NCBI GenBank assembly: GCA_030753265.1
Contig: JASMCQ010000033.1
Location: 1 to 47,015 of the forward strand
Reading direction: 5' to 3'
From: Dehalococcoidia bacterium
Lineage (GTDB): Bacteria > Chloroflexota > Dehalococcoidia > UBA3495
Length of the DNA stretch: 47,015 nucleotides
Shown piece by piece: positions 1 to 9,163 of this stretch (position 1 is its first letter; every line of letters begins with the position of its first letter). Both the position numbers and the translations under genes were made by a program. The notes beneath the pieces are model-generated. The model was given only the letters and a program-made list of their open reading frames with translations. It had not been told where the DNA came from and did no database searches.

Positions 1-111
1 AGGGAGATCATCGAGGACTGGCGGGTGGACTACAACGAGGTCAGGCCCCACAGCTCGTTGAACGGCAGATCGCCGAGGGAGTATGCTGAGGCAGCAGTCG
101 GACTCTACTAA
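1..111 (+). CDS. IS3-family transposase (OrfB), C-terminal fragment
   Basis: The window opens inside a reading frame of 36 codons that ends with TAA at 109-111. It reads [19 protein letters not shown] and then GRSPREYA. This is the hallmark end of the integrase (rve) domain of IS3-family OrfB transposases, where the third catalytic Glu helix is followed by the DYN-x-x-RPHSSL and TPxEYA motifs. The N-terminal part, including the DDE aspartates, lies outside the window, so I cannot tell whether the element is intact. The gene would catalyse cut-and-paste or copy-out transposition of its own IS. It is the only clear mobile-element gene here and borders a gene-poor stretch. The IS3 assignment rests on motif recognition only. 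Confidence 0.85.
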   Translation, partial: REIIEDWRVDYNEVRPHSSLNGRSPREYAEAAVGLY

Positions 112-122
112 CCAGCGATACT

Positions 123-140
123 AACTTCGGGGGAAGGTCA
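123..140 (+). repeat. Candidate right terminal inverted repeat of the IS3 element
   Basis: Eleven bases after the transposase stop, the sequence runs AACTTCGGGGGAAGGTCA. Read on the other strand it begins TGACCTTCCCCCGAA, which fits the TG...CA ends and the C-run of IS3-family terminal repeats. The left end is outside the window, so pairing cannot be checked. Confidence 0.45.
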
Positions 141-1676
141 CCAAGGCAACCCTGGCCTTGAACGACGCTCGGTGTTTCCTTCGTCCTTGTGACATGTCCC
201 GCTCCTCCTTTACAGCTGATCTGATTCTAGGAGCAAGATTCTCGCTTAGCTACCTGTCCGAATTTCCGGGTCCACCTCACTGTCCAATGGCATCGGGTTT
301 GGACGGAGTTTGGCAGGGGGGGTTATCGATGCACGGGTTGCCGTCACTTGCCCGAGCAATACTGGGCTACTTTGGGACATTGTCAACCGGGATGCGCTCC
401 AGGATTTTGGGCTCAGAGCAGTCTTTGCGTTTGGCGGAAGCTACTCAGACCTTTGCGAATTTGGCCTTGACTCTACGTTCGGTTCTTGAATACTCCATGC
501 TCAACGGGCGGCACCCCGTCAGAAACCCACCCCAGGCATTCCCGCCGGACCCGTCCAGCTTCGTCTCGGTTCCTCCGGTACTTGTGAGGCCCGCCGGCTT
601 CGAGAGCCACAGGGCTATGGCGAATGATATGGGGATTTCGCTCCGTTGCCACGGTTATCCACCTTTTTACGTGACCAACTGTGCCTGTTCCAAGAATTCT
701 CAAGAATCTTAACAGGGTCCGGGTGCTGACTCCATGGAAGCGCAGGGGTTTGATCTGGCATCATATTGGTATAAATATTATATTTTGGAGAAATTCTCAA
801 TATGGTTTGGTCCGAGTGGACGTTCATAGGTTTTGTACTCAGCGGAATCAGCATTTCCTACGCTCTTGTAATCCTCTCCCTCAACGTGGAGCGGATCGCA
901 GACGGTTTCCGAAACCGGCCATCGAGCAGGCCGTCCCCTTCTCAGCCATGAAGGTCTGGCATAAACGGCCGGGAGCTACCTGCCCCCCAGTAGCCTCTTA
1001 GTGAATCGGGGATAGGCCTGGGACAGCCCTGGGCGTCACAGGGCTATGGGAGCGAGACCAACATGCTGTCCCGAGGCCCGCCCGGAACCTCGGACCTCTT
1101 TCCCAGCCGCCGCGAGGGACTGGAAGGACCGGAAATCGGCCCAGGAGCAGGGATGTTCCCGAGGACCTATCCCCAAGGAAAAGAGCGCGCCGGTGCGAAT
1201 GGAGGCCGATCCCTCTCCTCAAGTCCACCGAAGGCATAGCCATCGAGGAACCGGTCGGTTTCCTGGTGGACGGCCAGCGTCAGACCGGGATGTCCCACGG
1301 GACAGGCTGACATCTCTACGAAAGGCAACGTGAGGCTCCCATATCCTCCAACCGTGCTGCATCAGCAGGTTGGCTCCCTGCCTGGTGGGCCGCAGGGTAC
1401 TGTGGAAGTGGAAGCAGGCGTCGGGGGCAGCCTTGGCCTCCGCCTGTTCGAACGGACCTTCGAGTCCACATCTGGGTGCTTCGCCGTCCGCCACTACCGT
1501 TCCCCGAAGATGTATTCGCCGGACCGCCCCTTCCCGTCAAATCTCCTTCTACCCGGCTCGACACCATCGCTCGCTATTGCTCCCTCGCATTGAATGAAAC
1601 TATCTCCCTTCTCATGGGGTGACATCTTCACTGAACTGTTACCCGGTGTCATTATCTCTGAACTACCACAATGGAC
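141..1676. other. Gene-poor stretch without a convincing gene
   Basis: Several open frames of 70 to 184 codons exist on both strands (the largest at 158-712 +), but none has a recognisable family, a good ribosome binding site or the codon pattern of the flanking genes. Their translations are rich in Pro, Arg, Ser and Gly, as expected of GC-rich non-coding DNA. A short AT-rich island lies near 762-800. Next to an IS end, this is most simply decayed sequence. I see no tRNA, rRNA or CRISPR in it. Confidence 0.6.
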
Positions 1677-1705
1677 TTGGCCCTAGCTGGCACATAGTTT
1701 ATACT
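1677..1705 (+). promoter_or_regulatory. Candidate sigma70-type promoter for the ABC ATPase/lepA operon
   Basis: A TTGGCC box at 1677-1682 and a TATACT box at 1700-1705 are separated by exactly 17 bases. Transcription would start near 1712 and give a leader of about 280 nt before the first ATPase gene. It is a sequence match only. Confidence 0.35.
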
Positions 1706-1982
1706 GTCCGCAGTTTTGACCGTATCGGGGAGAAACGCTTGGGGCAGTGTGGTATGATCTCCGCCACTCGACGGGGTATCTTCGTTTCAACAAGTACGAT
1801 AGAATACACAGGCAATCGGCCGGCACAGGACTTCGAATCATCTGACAACAGTGATAACAGGCGCGGGATTTCGAGTTTCCCGCTGCCCACCAGGATACCT
1901 GGCGCCGGAGTTTCGGGTTGAGATGCGCTGGGAACATGGGCCCGATTTTGGGCAGGTAGATTGAGGATTGATTCCATCAGCC

Positions 1983-1989
1983 AAGGAGG
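1983..1989 (+). promoter_or_regulatory. Shine-Dalgarno sequence that decides the ATPase start
   Basis: AAGGAGG at 1983-1989 lies 4 bases before TTG 1994. It favours TTG 1994 over the upstream in-frame TTG at 1961, and the protein then starts at the position usual for DppD-type ATPases. Confidence 0.6.
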
Positions 1990-1993
1990 TAGG

Positions 1994-3028
1994 TTGGTAA
2001 CTTTACTAGATGTGAAAGACCTCAAGACTTACTTCTTCACCTATGAAGGCGTCGTGAAGGCGGTGGATGGGATTTCCTACGAGTTGGAGCAGGGCGAGAC
2101 CCTGGGCCTGGTCGGAGAGAGCGGTTGCGGCAAGAGTGTCAGCGCCCTCTCACTGATGCGTTTGATTCCCGATCCCCCGGGTAAGATTTTGAACGGCGAG
2201 GTTCTGTTCGAAGGTGAGGACATCCTCAAGATCGAAATGGACGATATGCGCCGTATCCGGGGCGGCAAGATGTCTATGGTTTTCCAGGAGCCCATGACCT
2301 CGCTGAACCCGGTGCTTACTATAGAAAAGCAGCTCACCGAGACACTCCAACTCCATAAGGGAATGAGCCGGGAGGAGTCTCGAAAGGAGAGCGTCAACCT
2401 GTTGGCCAGGGTGGGTATCCCCGACCCGGACAAGCGGGTCAAACAATATCCCCACCAGTTCAGTGGCGGGATGCGGCAACGGGTAATGATCGCCATGGCC
2501 CTAAGCTGCAACCCCCGCTTGATCATCGCCGACGAGCCGACCACCGCCCTGGACGTGACCATTCAGGCCCAGATCCTGGAGTTGATGAAGTCGTTGACCA
2601 CCGAGTTCGGGGTGGCCCTGATCGTCATCACCCACAACCTGGGCGTGGTGGCCCGCTACGCCGACCGGGTGAACATCATGTACGCGGGCAAGATCATCGA
2701 ACGGGGTTCGGCGATGGAGATTTATTCCAACCCGCGGCACCCCTACACCGTCGGGCTGCTCCGGTCGGTGCCCCGCCTGGACCAGCCTCGCCGGGCCAGG
2801 CTGGACCCAATTGAAGGCCAGCCTCCAGACCTGATAAATCTGCCGCCGGGATGCTCCTTCCGGGAACGGTGCCGTTGGGCCATCGACAAATGCGCCACGG
2901 AACCCCCCGAGTTGATGCAGGTGAACGACGGCCACGTCTCCGCCTGCTGGGTTCCCGAGGAGTTGGGCACTGAAGCCGTGCTATCCGGCGTCAGCGCGGA
3001 ACCTTCCAGCAACGGCGACGGCACCTAG
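1994..3028 (+). CDS. Oligopeptide/dipeptide ABC transporter ATP-binding protein (DppD/OppD type)
   Basis: This cytoplasmic ATPase of a peptide or nickel-type importer has 344 residues from TTG 1994. Walker A GESGCGKS is at about residues 41-48, the Q-loop follows in VFQEPMTSLNP, the signature SGGMRQR is at about 157-163 and the Walker B ADEPTTALD is at about 179-187. The C-terminal oligo_HPY extension is present (HPYTVGLL, then a Cys-rich CSFRERC segment), which marks the Opp/Dpp family. It is followed after 56 nt by its partner ATPase, so the two would form the usual DppD-DppF heterodimer. No permease or solute-binding gene adjoins them, which is unusual; the IS end upstream may mark where the operon was broken. 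Substrate cannot be inferred. An in-frame TTG at 1961 would add 11 residues without a better ribosome binding site. Confidence 0.93.
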   Translation: MVTLLDVKDLKTYFFTYEGVVKAVDGISYELEQGETLGLVGESGCGKSVSALSLMRLIPDPPGKILNGEVLFEGEDILKIEMDDMRRIRGGKMSMVFQEPMTSLNPVLTIEKQLTETLQLHKGMSREESRKESVNLLARVGIPDPDKRVKQYPHQFSGGMRQRVMIAMALSCNPRLIIADEPTTALDVTIQAQILELMKSLTTEFGVALIVITHNLGVVARYADRVNIMYAGKIIERGSAMEIYSNPRHPYTVGLLRSVPRLDQPRRARLDPIEGQPPDLINLPPGCSFRERCRWAIDKCATEPPELMQVNDGHVSACWVPEELGTEAVLSGVSAEPSSNGDGT

Positions 3029-3084
3029 CCGGCTTCCTGCTCCAACGCGCCACCGGACAACCAGGAAACGGAGAGCGGTGAACA

Positions 3085-4128
3085 ATGACCACATTGTCAG
3101 GCACACAAGCCAGCGAACAGTCACCAACCGCGACCGGTGAGGTTCTCGTCGATGTCAAGAACATCAAGATGTACTTCCCCGTCTCGTCGGGAATGCTGTT
3201 CCAGAGATCCACGGCCTACATCAAGGCGGTGGACGACATCTCCTTCGCCGTCCATCGTGGTGAGACCTTGGGGCTGGTTGGAGAAAGCGGCTGCGGCAAG
3301 ACGACCACCGGCCGTTGCATTCTCCAACTGTACCGGCCCACCGCGGGCCAGATCTTTTTCGAAGGCCAAGAGTTGACCGAGCTTTCCAGCCGGCAATTGC
3401 GAAGCATGCGGCGCCGGATGCAGGTCATCTTCCAAGACCCCTACAGCTCCCTGAACCCGCGCATGACCGCCGGGAACATAATCGGCGAACCCCTGGTGGT
3501 ACACCGGATGGTGAGCAACAAGGCCGAGTACCGGGAGAAGGTGGCGGACCTGTTGCAAAACGTCGGCTTGAACCCCTACATGGCCGACCGGTTCCCCCAC
3601 GAGTTTAGCGGCGGCCAACGCCAGCGTATCGGAGTGGCGCGGGCCCTCTCGGTGAGCCCCAACTTCATCGTAGCTGACGAACCCGTGTCGGCGCTGGACG
3701 TATCCATCCAAGCCCAGATCATCAACCTGCTGGAGGACTTGCAGGAAAGGTTCAACCTTACCTACCTGTTCATTGCCCACGACCTTTCGGTGGTCCGTCA
3801 TATCAGCGACCGCGTGGGCGTCATGTACCTGGGCCATATTGTGGAACTGGCGGGAAGGAACGACATTTACCGCGACCCTGCCCACCCTTACACCAAGGCC
3901 CTGCTCTCCGCGGTGCCCATTCCGGACCCGATAGCCGACTCGAAGAGGGAAAGGGTCCTGTTGACCGGTGAGGTCCCCAGCCCCTTGAACCCTCCCAGTG
4001 GATGCGTGTTCCACCCCCGCTGTCCCGTTGCAACGGATGAGTGTTCCCAGGTGCTGCCGGAGCTACGGCAGGTACGGCCCGACCACTGGGCCGCTTGTAT
4101 CCGGACGGAAGGTTCCGGGCCGGTCTAA
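3085..4128 (+). CDS. Oligopeptide/dipeptide ABC transporter ATP-binding protein (DppF/OppF type)
   Basis: This is the second ATPase of the peptide-type importer, 347 residues from ATG 3085. Walker A GESGCGKT is at about residues 66-73. The [13 protein letters not shown] segment after the Q-loop ([14 protein letters not shown]) and the signature SGGQRQR are typical of OppF/DppF. The Walker B is ADEPVSALD and the switch His follows in [10 protein letters not shown]. The C-terminal oligo_HPY domain (HPYTKALL, then CVFHPRCP) is complete. The gene forms an operon with the upstream DppD-like ATPase and runs to within 9 nt of lepA. As with its partner, the membrane permeases and binding protein are not in the window, so it probably serves subunits encoded elsewhere. 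Confidence 0.93.
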   Translation: MTTLSGTQASEQSPTATGEVLVDVKNIKMYFPVSSGMLFQRSTAYIKAVDDISFAVHRGETLGLVGESGCGKTTTGRCILQLYRPTAGQIFFEGQELTELSSRQLRSMRRRMQVIFQDPYSSLNPRMTAGNIIGEPLVVHRMVSNKAEYREKVADLLQNVGLNPYMADRFPHEFSGGQRQRIGVARALSVSPNFIVADEPVSALDVSIQAQIINLLEDLQERFNLTYLFIAHDLSVVRHISDRVGVMYLGHIVELAGRNDIYRDPAHPYTKALLSAVPIPDPIADSKRERVLLTGEVPSPLNPPSGCVFHPRCPVATDECSQVLPELRQVRPDHWAACIRTEGSGPV

Positions 4129-4137
4129 CACTCCGCC

Positions 4138-5985
4138 ATGGACCCATCGCAAATACGCAATTTCTGTATCATCGCCCATATCGACCACGGAAAGTCGACC
4201 CTAGCCGACCGCTTCCTTGAAATCACCGGCACCGTCCGCCCTCAGGACATGAAGGCCCAGTTCATGGACCAGATGGAGTTGGAGCGGGAACGGGGCATCA
4301 CCATAAAGGGCAAGGCGGTAACCATGTCCCATCGGGCCCCCGATGGGCAGACGTACCAGCTCAACCTCATCGACACCCCCGGCCACGTGGACTTCAGCTA
4401 TGAGGTATCCCGGGCCCTGGCCGCCTGCGAGGGCGCCCTGCTGGTGGTGGATGCCAGCCAGGGTATCGAAGCCCAGACCATCGCCAACACCCTGTTGGCC
4501 ATGGAATACGACCTGGACCTGGTGCCGGTCATCAACAAGGTGGACCTTCCCCAGGCCGAGCCCCAGAGGGTGGCCGCCGAGCTACGCCAGGTGTTCGGGT
4601 TCAAGGAAGATGAGGTCCTCTTCGTCTCGGCCAAAAAGGGCACCGGCGCCAGAGATATCCTGGACGCGGTTGTGGACCGAATCCCGCCGCCCCAGGGCGA
4701 AACAGACCAGCCCCTGCGGGCCCTGGTGTTCGACTCCGTCTACAACCCCTACAAGGGCATCATCGCCCACATCCGCGTGACAGACGGCTCAGTATCGAAG
4801 AACGAACGGATTCAGGTCATGTCCTCGGGGAACGTGACAGAGGTAGTGGAGACGGGCGTGTTCGCCCCGTTCCCTTCACCGGTGGACACGCTGTACACCG
4901 GGCAGGTGGGGTACATCGCCACCGGCTTCAAGGATGTCCGGGAGTGCAGCGTCGGCGATACCCTAACCGGAGTCCGCCGGCCCGCCAGCGAATCCCTCCC
5001 CGGCTACGTACAGCTTAAATCCATGGTCTTTGCCGGGCTCTATCCCTCGGATGGCGAGGACTACGGCCACCTGCGGTCGGCGTTGGAGAAGCTTCAGCTA
5101 AACGACGCCTCCCTGACCATGGAACCGGAGAGCAGTGTCGCCCTGGGTTTCGGCTTTCGCTGCGGGTTTCTGGGGCTGATGCACCTGGAAATCGTCCAGG
5201 AGAGACTGGAACGGGAGTACGACCTGGACCTGGTCCTGACCGCCCCCGGAGTGGCCTACCAGGTGGTGCTCACCAACGGGGAGACCATCCTGGTGGACAG
5301 CCCGGCTAAACTCCCGCCACCCACCGAAGTACAGGAGATCCGGGAGCCGATCCTGAATTTGACCATCGTCGCCCCCAACCGGCACGTGGGAGTCATCATG
5401 GAGTTGATGCACTCCCGCCGGTCCGAATACCAGCGGATGGAGTACATTCAGGGGCAACAGGGACCGGGGGAAGGAGAAATCACCGGCCCGGATCAAGGGC
5501 GGGTGGTGATGGAATACACCATGCCCTTGGTGGAGTTGCTGGCCGATTTCTACAACCAGCTAAAGTCGCGAACCCAGGGCTACGCCTCCCTGGACTACAC
5601 GTTGAAAGGCTACCAGGCCGCCCCCCTGGTAAAGATGGATATCCTGATCAACCAGGTGCCGGTGGAGGCGCTGTCGATGATCTTGCACCGCGGCCAGGCG
5701 GCCCGCCAAGGCCGGGCAGCGGTCGAGAAACTACGGTCGGCCATCCCCCGGCAGCTCTTCGAGGTTCCGATTCAGGCGGCCATCGGCGGCCGCATAATCG
5801 CCCGGGAGACGGTGCGCGCCATGCGCAAGGACGTGCTGGCCAAGTGCTACGGCGGCGACATCACCCGCAAGCGCAAGCTGCTGGAGAAACAGAAAGAAGG
5901 CAAGAAGCGGCTGAAGATGGTGGGCCGGGTGGAGATACCCCAAGAGGCGTTCCTGTCGCTTCTTAAGCTCAACGCCGAAGATTGA
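4138..5985 (+). CDS. lepA: Elongation factor 4 (LepA), ribosome-associated GTPase
   Basis: LepA is a translational GTPase that acts on stalled or newly initiating ribosomes. The protein has 615 residues, close to the family's roughly 600. The P-loop AHIDHGKST is at residues 14-22, the switch I region ends in RGITIK, the G3 motif DTPGH follows, and NKVD is the G4 motif. Domains II, III and V follow, then the LepA-specific C-terminal domain, visible in [32 protein letters not shown] and GKKRLK. The start at ATG 4138 is only 9 nt after the DppF-like gene and I see no clear Shine-Dalgarno, which suggests translational coupling. The gene next downstream is on the opposite strand. The assignment is secure. 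Confidence 0.97.
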   Translation: MDPSQIRNFCIIAHIDHGKSTLADRFLEITGTVRPQDMKAQFMDQMELERERGITIKGKAVTMSHRAPDGQTYQLNLIDTPGHVDFSYEVSRALAACEGALLVVDASQGIEAQTIANTLLAMEYDLDLVPVINKVDLPQAEPQRVAAELRQVFGFKEDEVLFVSAKKGTGARDILDAVVDRIPPPQGETDQPLRALVFDSVYNPYKGIIAHIRVTDGSVSKNERIQVMSSGNVTEVVETGVFAPFPSPVDTLYTGQVGYIATGFKDVRECSVGDTLTGVRRPASESLPGYVQLKSMVFAGLYPSDGEDYGHLRSALEKLQLNDASLTMEPESSVALGFGFRCGFLGLMHLEIVQERLEREYDLDLVLTAPGVAYQVVLTNGETILVDSPAKLPPPTEVQEIREPILNLTIVAPNRHVGVIMELMHSRRSEYQRMEYIQGQQGPGEGEITGPDQGRVVMEYTMPLVELLADFYNQLKSRTQGYASLDYTLKGYQAAPLVKMDILINQVPVEALSMILHRGQAARQGRAAVEKLRSAIPRQLFEVPIQAAIGGRIIARETVRAMRKDVLAKCYGGDITRKRKLLEKQKEGKKRLKMVGRVEIPQEAFLSLLKLNAED

Positions 5986-6090
5986 TGCCCGCCACGGGTG
6001 ATCGACTGTCCACTCGCTCTTACGGCCCGCACGCGGCTCACTCGCTACGTTTCACGTCAGATCGGGAGTTGGCGAGGCCGGTCGCAGGGC

Positions 6091-6699
6091 CTAAGCCCAG
6101 GGGGGTATTTCGCCACTTGCCGTCTCAATTTCCCGGCGCCGCCTTCTGGCATCCGGCTCATACCCTTCGACGAGGCTCCAGAACTTCTCGGAGTGGTCAA
6201 GCTGCTTGGTGTGGCAAAGTTCGTGCACCAAGACGTAGCGAACGAGTTGCGGGGGAAAGAACAGGAGATTTCGATTCAGGTTGATGGAGCGTTGTTTCGA
6301 GCAACTACCCCACCTGGTCTTCTGCCTTCGGATGGTGACCCGGGCAAAAGGGATGGACAAATCCCGGCTGAGTTCTTGAAGCCAGGGAACTAATACCTTC
6401 CCGGCCTTTGCTTGCAGCCATTCGTTCAGGGCTCCGGCAACTCGGAGTGGGTCATCGACGGCGCCCTCAACCGCCAGAGTGCCGTCGCCGCCCTCATAGA
6501 CCGTCAAGCCGCCTCCAGAAGTCGCCAGGTATTCAACCTTCCAGCACTCTTGAATGGATTTCAGATCGATCGACTCGGGCCGCTGCAACTTCTCTACGGT
6601 AGGGGTCTTTCCCAGGTGTTTGGATATCCATCCAGCCTTTGATTCGAGAATCTCGGGTATCCGCGCCTCGTCGAATCCCAAGGGAACGACAACCTCCAA
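6091..6699 (-). CDS. YgjP-like zinc metallopeptidase (DUF45, SprT-related)
   Basis: This is a probable zinc-dependent peptidase of the YgjP/DUF45 family. The active-site motif HELCH followed by LDHSEKFW gives two His and a Glu plus a third His ligand. The family motif of a basic patch with KTRWGSCS is also present. With the TTG start at 6699 the protein has 202 residues. However, the same frame continues upstream as SVRRSTRAKRVTLKLSRTTG, which fits the family N-terminus. It stays open to a TAG near 6813 without an ATG, GTG or TTG. The only conventional start nearby, ATG 6796, is one base out of frame. The true N-terminus is therefore unresolved: ATT 6789, or a one-base frameshift. The cellular role of the family is unclear. 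Confidence 0.85.
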   Translation of the reverse strand: MEVVVPLGFDEARIPEILESKAGWISKHLGKTPTVEKLQRPESIDLKSIQECWKVEYLATSGGGLTVYEGGDGTLAVEGAVDDPLRVAGALNEWLQAKAGKVLVPWLQELSRDLSIPFARVTIRRQKTRWGSCSKQRSINLNRNLLFFPPQLVRYVLVHELCHTKQLDHSEKFWSLVEGYEPDARRRRREIETASGEIPPWA

Positions 6700-6971
6700 T
6701 CCAGTTGTCCTTGAGAGTTTCAGAGTGACCCTTTTGGCCCTCGTGCTCCGGCGAACGCTGTAGGGCCAAGGTACCTTTCTTCTGGGAATCGCGCATACCC
6801 CCGTCGCGGCAGGCTAGGTCTGAAGGGCTCAGTTTTCGAGGCCGCTCCAAGTCTTGAGGGAGTGGTCAGATGGAAAACACGGACCGGCGGGGCCTCTCCC
6901 AACTTGGGTTGTGATCGGCCCGGCCAGGCCATCCAACGGCCTCCCAGGCGTCTGAAACGCTCCCTCCGGGC

Positions 6972-8633
6972 CTACGCCCGGTCCTTTATGATGGCGGTGG
7001 AGGGAGGCGCGATACACCGGTAGATCAGGTTCTTCCCGGCGGGGCCGCCCACGACAACCATCTCAATGTTACTGGCGCTTCCCATTACCGGCAACATTAT
7101 CTGGTCCTGCTCCCACTCTGACAGCTTCAATAGCCATTCCCACTGCGGCCTGATCTTATCCGGAGTGCAAAGCACCTTGTTTAGCAGCCGCCGGGCGCTG
7201 GTCCGGCAACGGTTGTAGACGTACTCCCGCACCGCGTTCTTCGACCAACCGGCCGTGCCGCAAATGTTGGCGTGCTCCGGGCCGAACATGAGCAAGAGCC
7301 TGTAATACGGGTCCCATCCGGGGTGACCCTGGTCCAGATATTCACCACCGGGGATGGCGCTGAAGAAAGCCATGCTGTTGAGCACTCCCTCCGGCGTCCA
7401 GTTATCCAGGTCGTTTACATCTATCTCATCCCTGGTGGCGAAGAGGGTTACGGTGCTTTCTTCCTGATCAAACCCCTTCTCCACGTGGAGAGGCTGCCAA
7501 GGGGTCTCCTCCTCATTTTCCGCGACACACATTCCGAACTTGCGGGCCGTCCCAATAGTATCCAGGTCCATGTGTCCGGGGTAGCAGTGTCCAACGTTCA
7601 TCATGATGAGCCGCAGCGCCCGGCCCAGGACTATGTTGTGGCGTGACTGGGCGCCCGGCCCCATGGCACAGCGCTTGGAATTGATGCCTATCTCCCTCCC
7701 GATGGGCCCGTTGATGACCATGAGCGGCGCGTGGGTACTGGTGGACATGGCCATGGCTCGGACCCGGTCGCCCAGACCTGTATAAGCTTCGCAGGCGGCG
7801 ATGAGAATCGGCAGGTGGGCGGGTTCACAGCCGGCCATCACCGCGTTGATGGCGATCTTTTCCACGGTCGCCAGGCCGTTCCCGGGCTCCAGCACCGTTA
7901 CCACGTCTTCGGCGCTTCGGGTGGCGCCTTTCAGCATCCGCTCCACCTTCTCCGGCGTGGCGGGTATGATGGGGAAGCCGTCGCTCCACTCAAGCTCCAG
8001 GAACTGCCGGTTCATCTTCTCGAAGGCATCGTAGGAATCCGTTGCGTCTATCTTCAGCCGGTCGGTGGCCTTGGGCTTCGCCGCGGTGGTGTTGCCGTTG
8101 CCGCCGGCGTCGGTGGTGAGGACTTCCACCATCCGGTCCACCGCGTCGGCCGTGTCCCGCTTGATCCGTTCGGGAGTCAGTCCGGTGAGGACCTCCGGGA
8201 ACAACGCATAGCGGAACTGGGGCAGGCCGAAGGCACGGGCGGTGGCCATGGCGTCCCGCTCGAAGCCGACGGAAACGATGCCGACGCTGGGCTTGCCCGC
8301 CTTCTCCATGACGACCAGGTCGTGGACAATCCACGACGTGCAAGAGCCTCAATCTCCGGTGGAGCCGATGAATACATCGCACTCCTGCTTGGCTCTCTCC
8401 ATCAGTTCCTTATCGCAGGGCATGGAGCCGTCGTAGCGAATCACCTTGACGTCTTTGAACCGGTTGCTGATCAGCTCGCCGGCCTTCACCAGCGCAATTT
8501 CACCACCGCGCTTCGAGTTCCACAGCAGGCCCAGGGTCAGGCCGTCCAGGGAGCGGGGCCGGCGCGCGGTTCCGCTCACCTTGATTTCGCCCTCGCTCTG
8601 AGCGACGGGATTGAGTACTTCCAGGGTAAACAT
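6972..8633 (-). CDS. UGSC-family selenoprotein with C-terminal domain (in-frame UGA read as Sec95)
   Basis: I read one 553-residue gene across an internal TGA at 8349-8351. The first 94 residues end in FIGSTGD. The TGA is residue 95 and is followed directly by GSC, so the gene carries the exact U-G-S-C motif that names the UGSC (seleno)protein family. The downstream frame continues without an indel as TSWIVHDLVVMEKAG. An AAAGGAGGG ribosome binding site precedes ATG 8633, whereas the downstream part (first ATG 8309) has none. The UGSC domain covers roughly the first 190 residues. The remaining 360 residues form a second conserved-looking domain (from LEWSDGFPIIPAT) that I cannot name. The Sec and Cys98 suggest a thiol/selenol redox role, but the substrate is unknown. 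A bSECIS-like hairpin follows the UGA. The alternative is a nonsense-mutated pseudogene, which the motif context makes unlikely. Confidence 0.88.
8316..8351 (-). promoter_or_regulatory. Sec UGA codon and bacterial SECIS-like hairpin of the UGSC gene
   Basis: After the TGA (8351-8349, minus strand) come 11 bases, then a perfect 7-bp stem GTCGTGG/CCACGAC (8337-8331 with 8325-8319) closing a loop ATTGT. Two further pairs extend it below a single mismatch. The apical loop begins 19 nt after the UGA, within the 16-37 nt range of bacterial SECIS elements bound by SelB. Confidence 0.75.
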
Positions 8634-8757
8634 GGCTGCCCTCCTTTGCCGGGTGCTCCCAGCCTACCGACCCGCGATTTTTCTGTCAATGTTGGGAACC
8701 GGCATCTTGGTTGCGGCACGGAGAAGGTTGAAAAGACCCGGCATCGATTCCCGCGCC

Positions 8758-8886
8758 GCCCTCACCTCAATCCTCTCCCTGAGGGAGAGGAGGCCGAGCG
8801 GTCCAAACCGGGCACATGGGTAACACTCGCCGCGAGGAGGACACGCGTTCCTTCTCCCCGGACGGGAGAAGGTTAGGATGAGGGTG
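8758..8886. repeat. Paired palindromic (MITE-like) element in the UGSC-tex intergenic region
   Basis: Two palindromic units face each other. Unit A is at 8758-8792 and contains the stem CCTCTCCC/GGGAGAGG with loop TGA. Unit B is at 8850-8886 and contains a perfect 9-bp stem CCTTCTCCC/GGGAGAAGG. Unit B read on the minus strand (CACCCTCATCCTAA...) matches unit A (CCCTCACCTCAATCC...), so the whole is an inverted pair around about 57 nt. Similar units occur at 28877-28914 and 36210-36350. It fills the otherwise gene-free 8634-9163 gap. Confidence 0.6.
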
Positions 8887-9163
8887 AAAAGCACGTCCGC
8901 CTTACCCGTGTCGACCTGGCATTCCAGGCAACCATCAGCGGTGAGGGTGACCAAGCCGGGTAAGCCCCGTCCATTCTCGAAGCACCGGCGGGGACACTAG
9001 AGGGACCGGTTCGAGACAATGCCCTGATTTCCAACATCCGTCTCCTCAAGGCAGGAGATTTTGAATCAGCGTTAGAATAGAGTTAGTAGAACGACGACGG
9101 AGCATCGGGTAGGCCCCGAGCCGGCAAACTGGAATCCACCCAAAAGGGACCAACGACACGAAC

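Noticed and set aside
158..712. 184-codon open frame on the plus strand
   Set aside because: No family resemblance, no ribosome binding site, and a Pro/Ser/Arg-rich composition typical of GC-rich non-coding DNA next to an IS end.
1753..1758. TATGAT as a -10 box
   Set aside because: No -35 box at a workable distance: TTGACC lies 31 bases upstream and TTGGGG only 8.
3121..4014. 297-codon open frame antisense to the DppF-like gene
   Set aside because: Shadow of the ABC ATPase on the other strand; composition dominated by Val, Gly, His and Gln.
6972..8633. UGSC gene as a pseudogene or as two separate genes
   Set aside because: The TGA falls exactly on the U of UGSC, there is no frameshift, the second part lacks a ribosome binding site and a SECIS-like hairpin follows.
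7731..8876. 381-codon open frame antisense to the UGSC gene
   Set aside because: It covers the selenoprotein gene in the opposite direction and extends into the palindromic repeat; no family pattern is visible.
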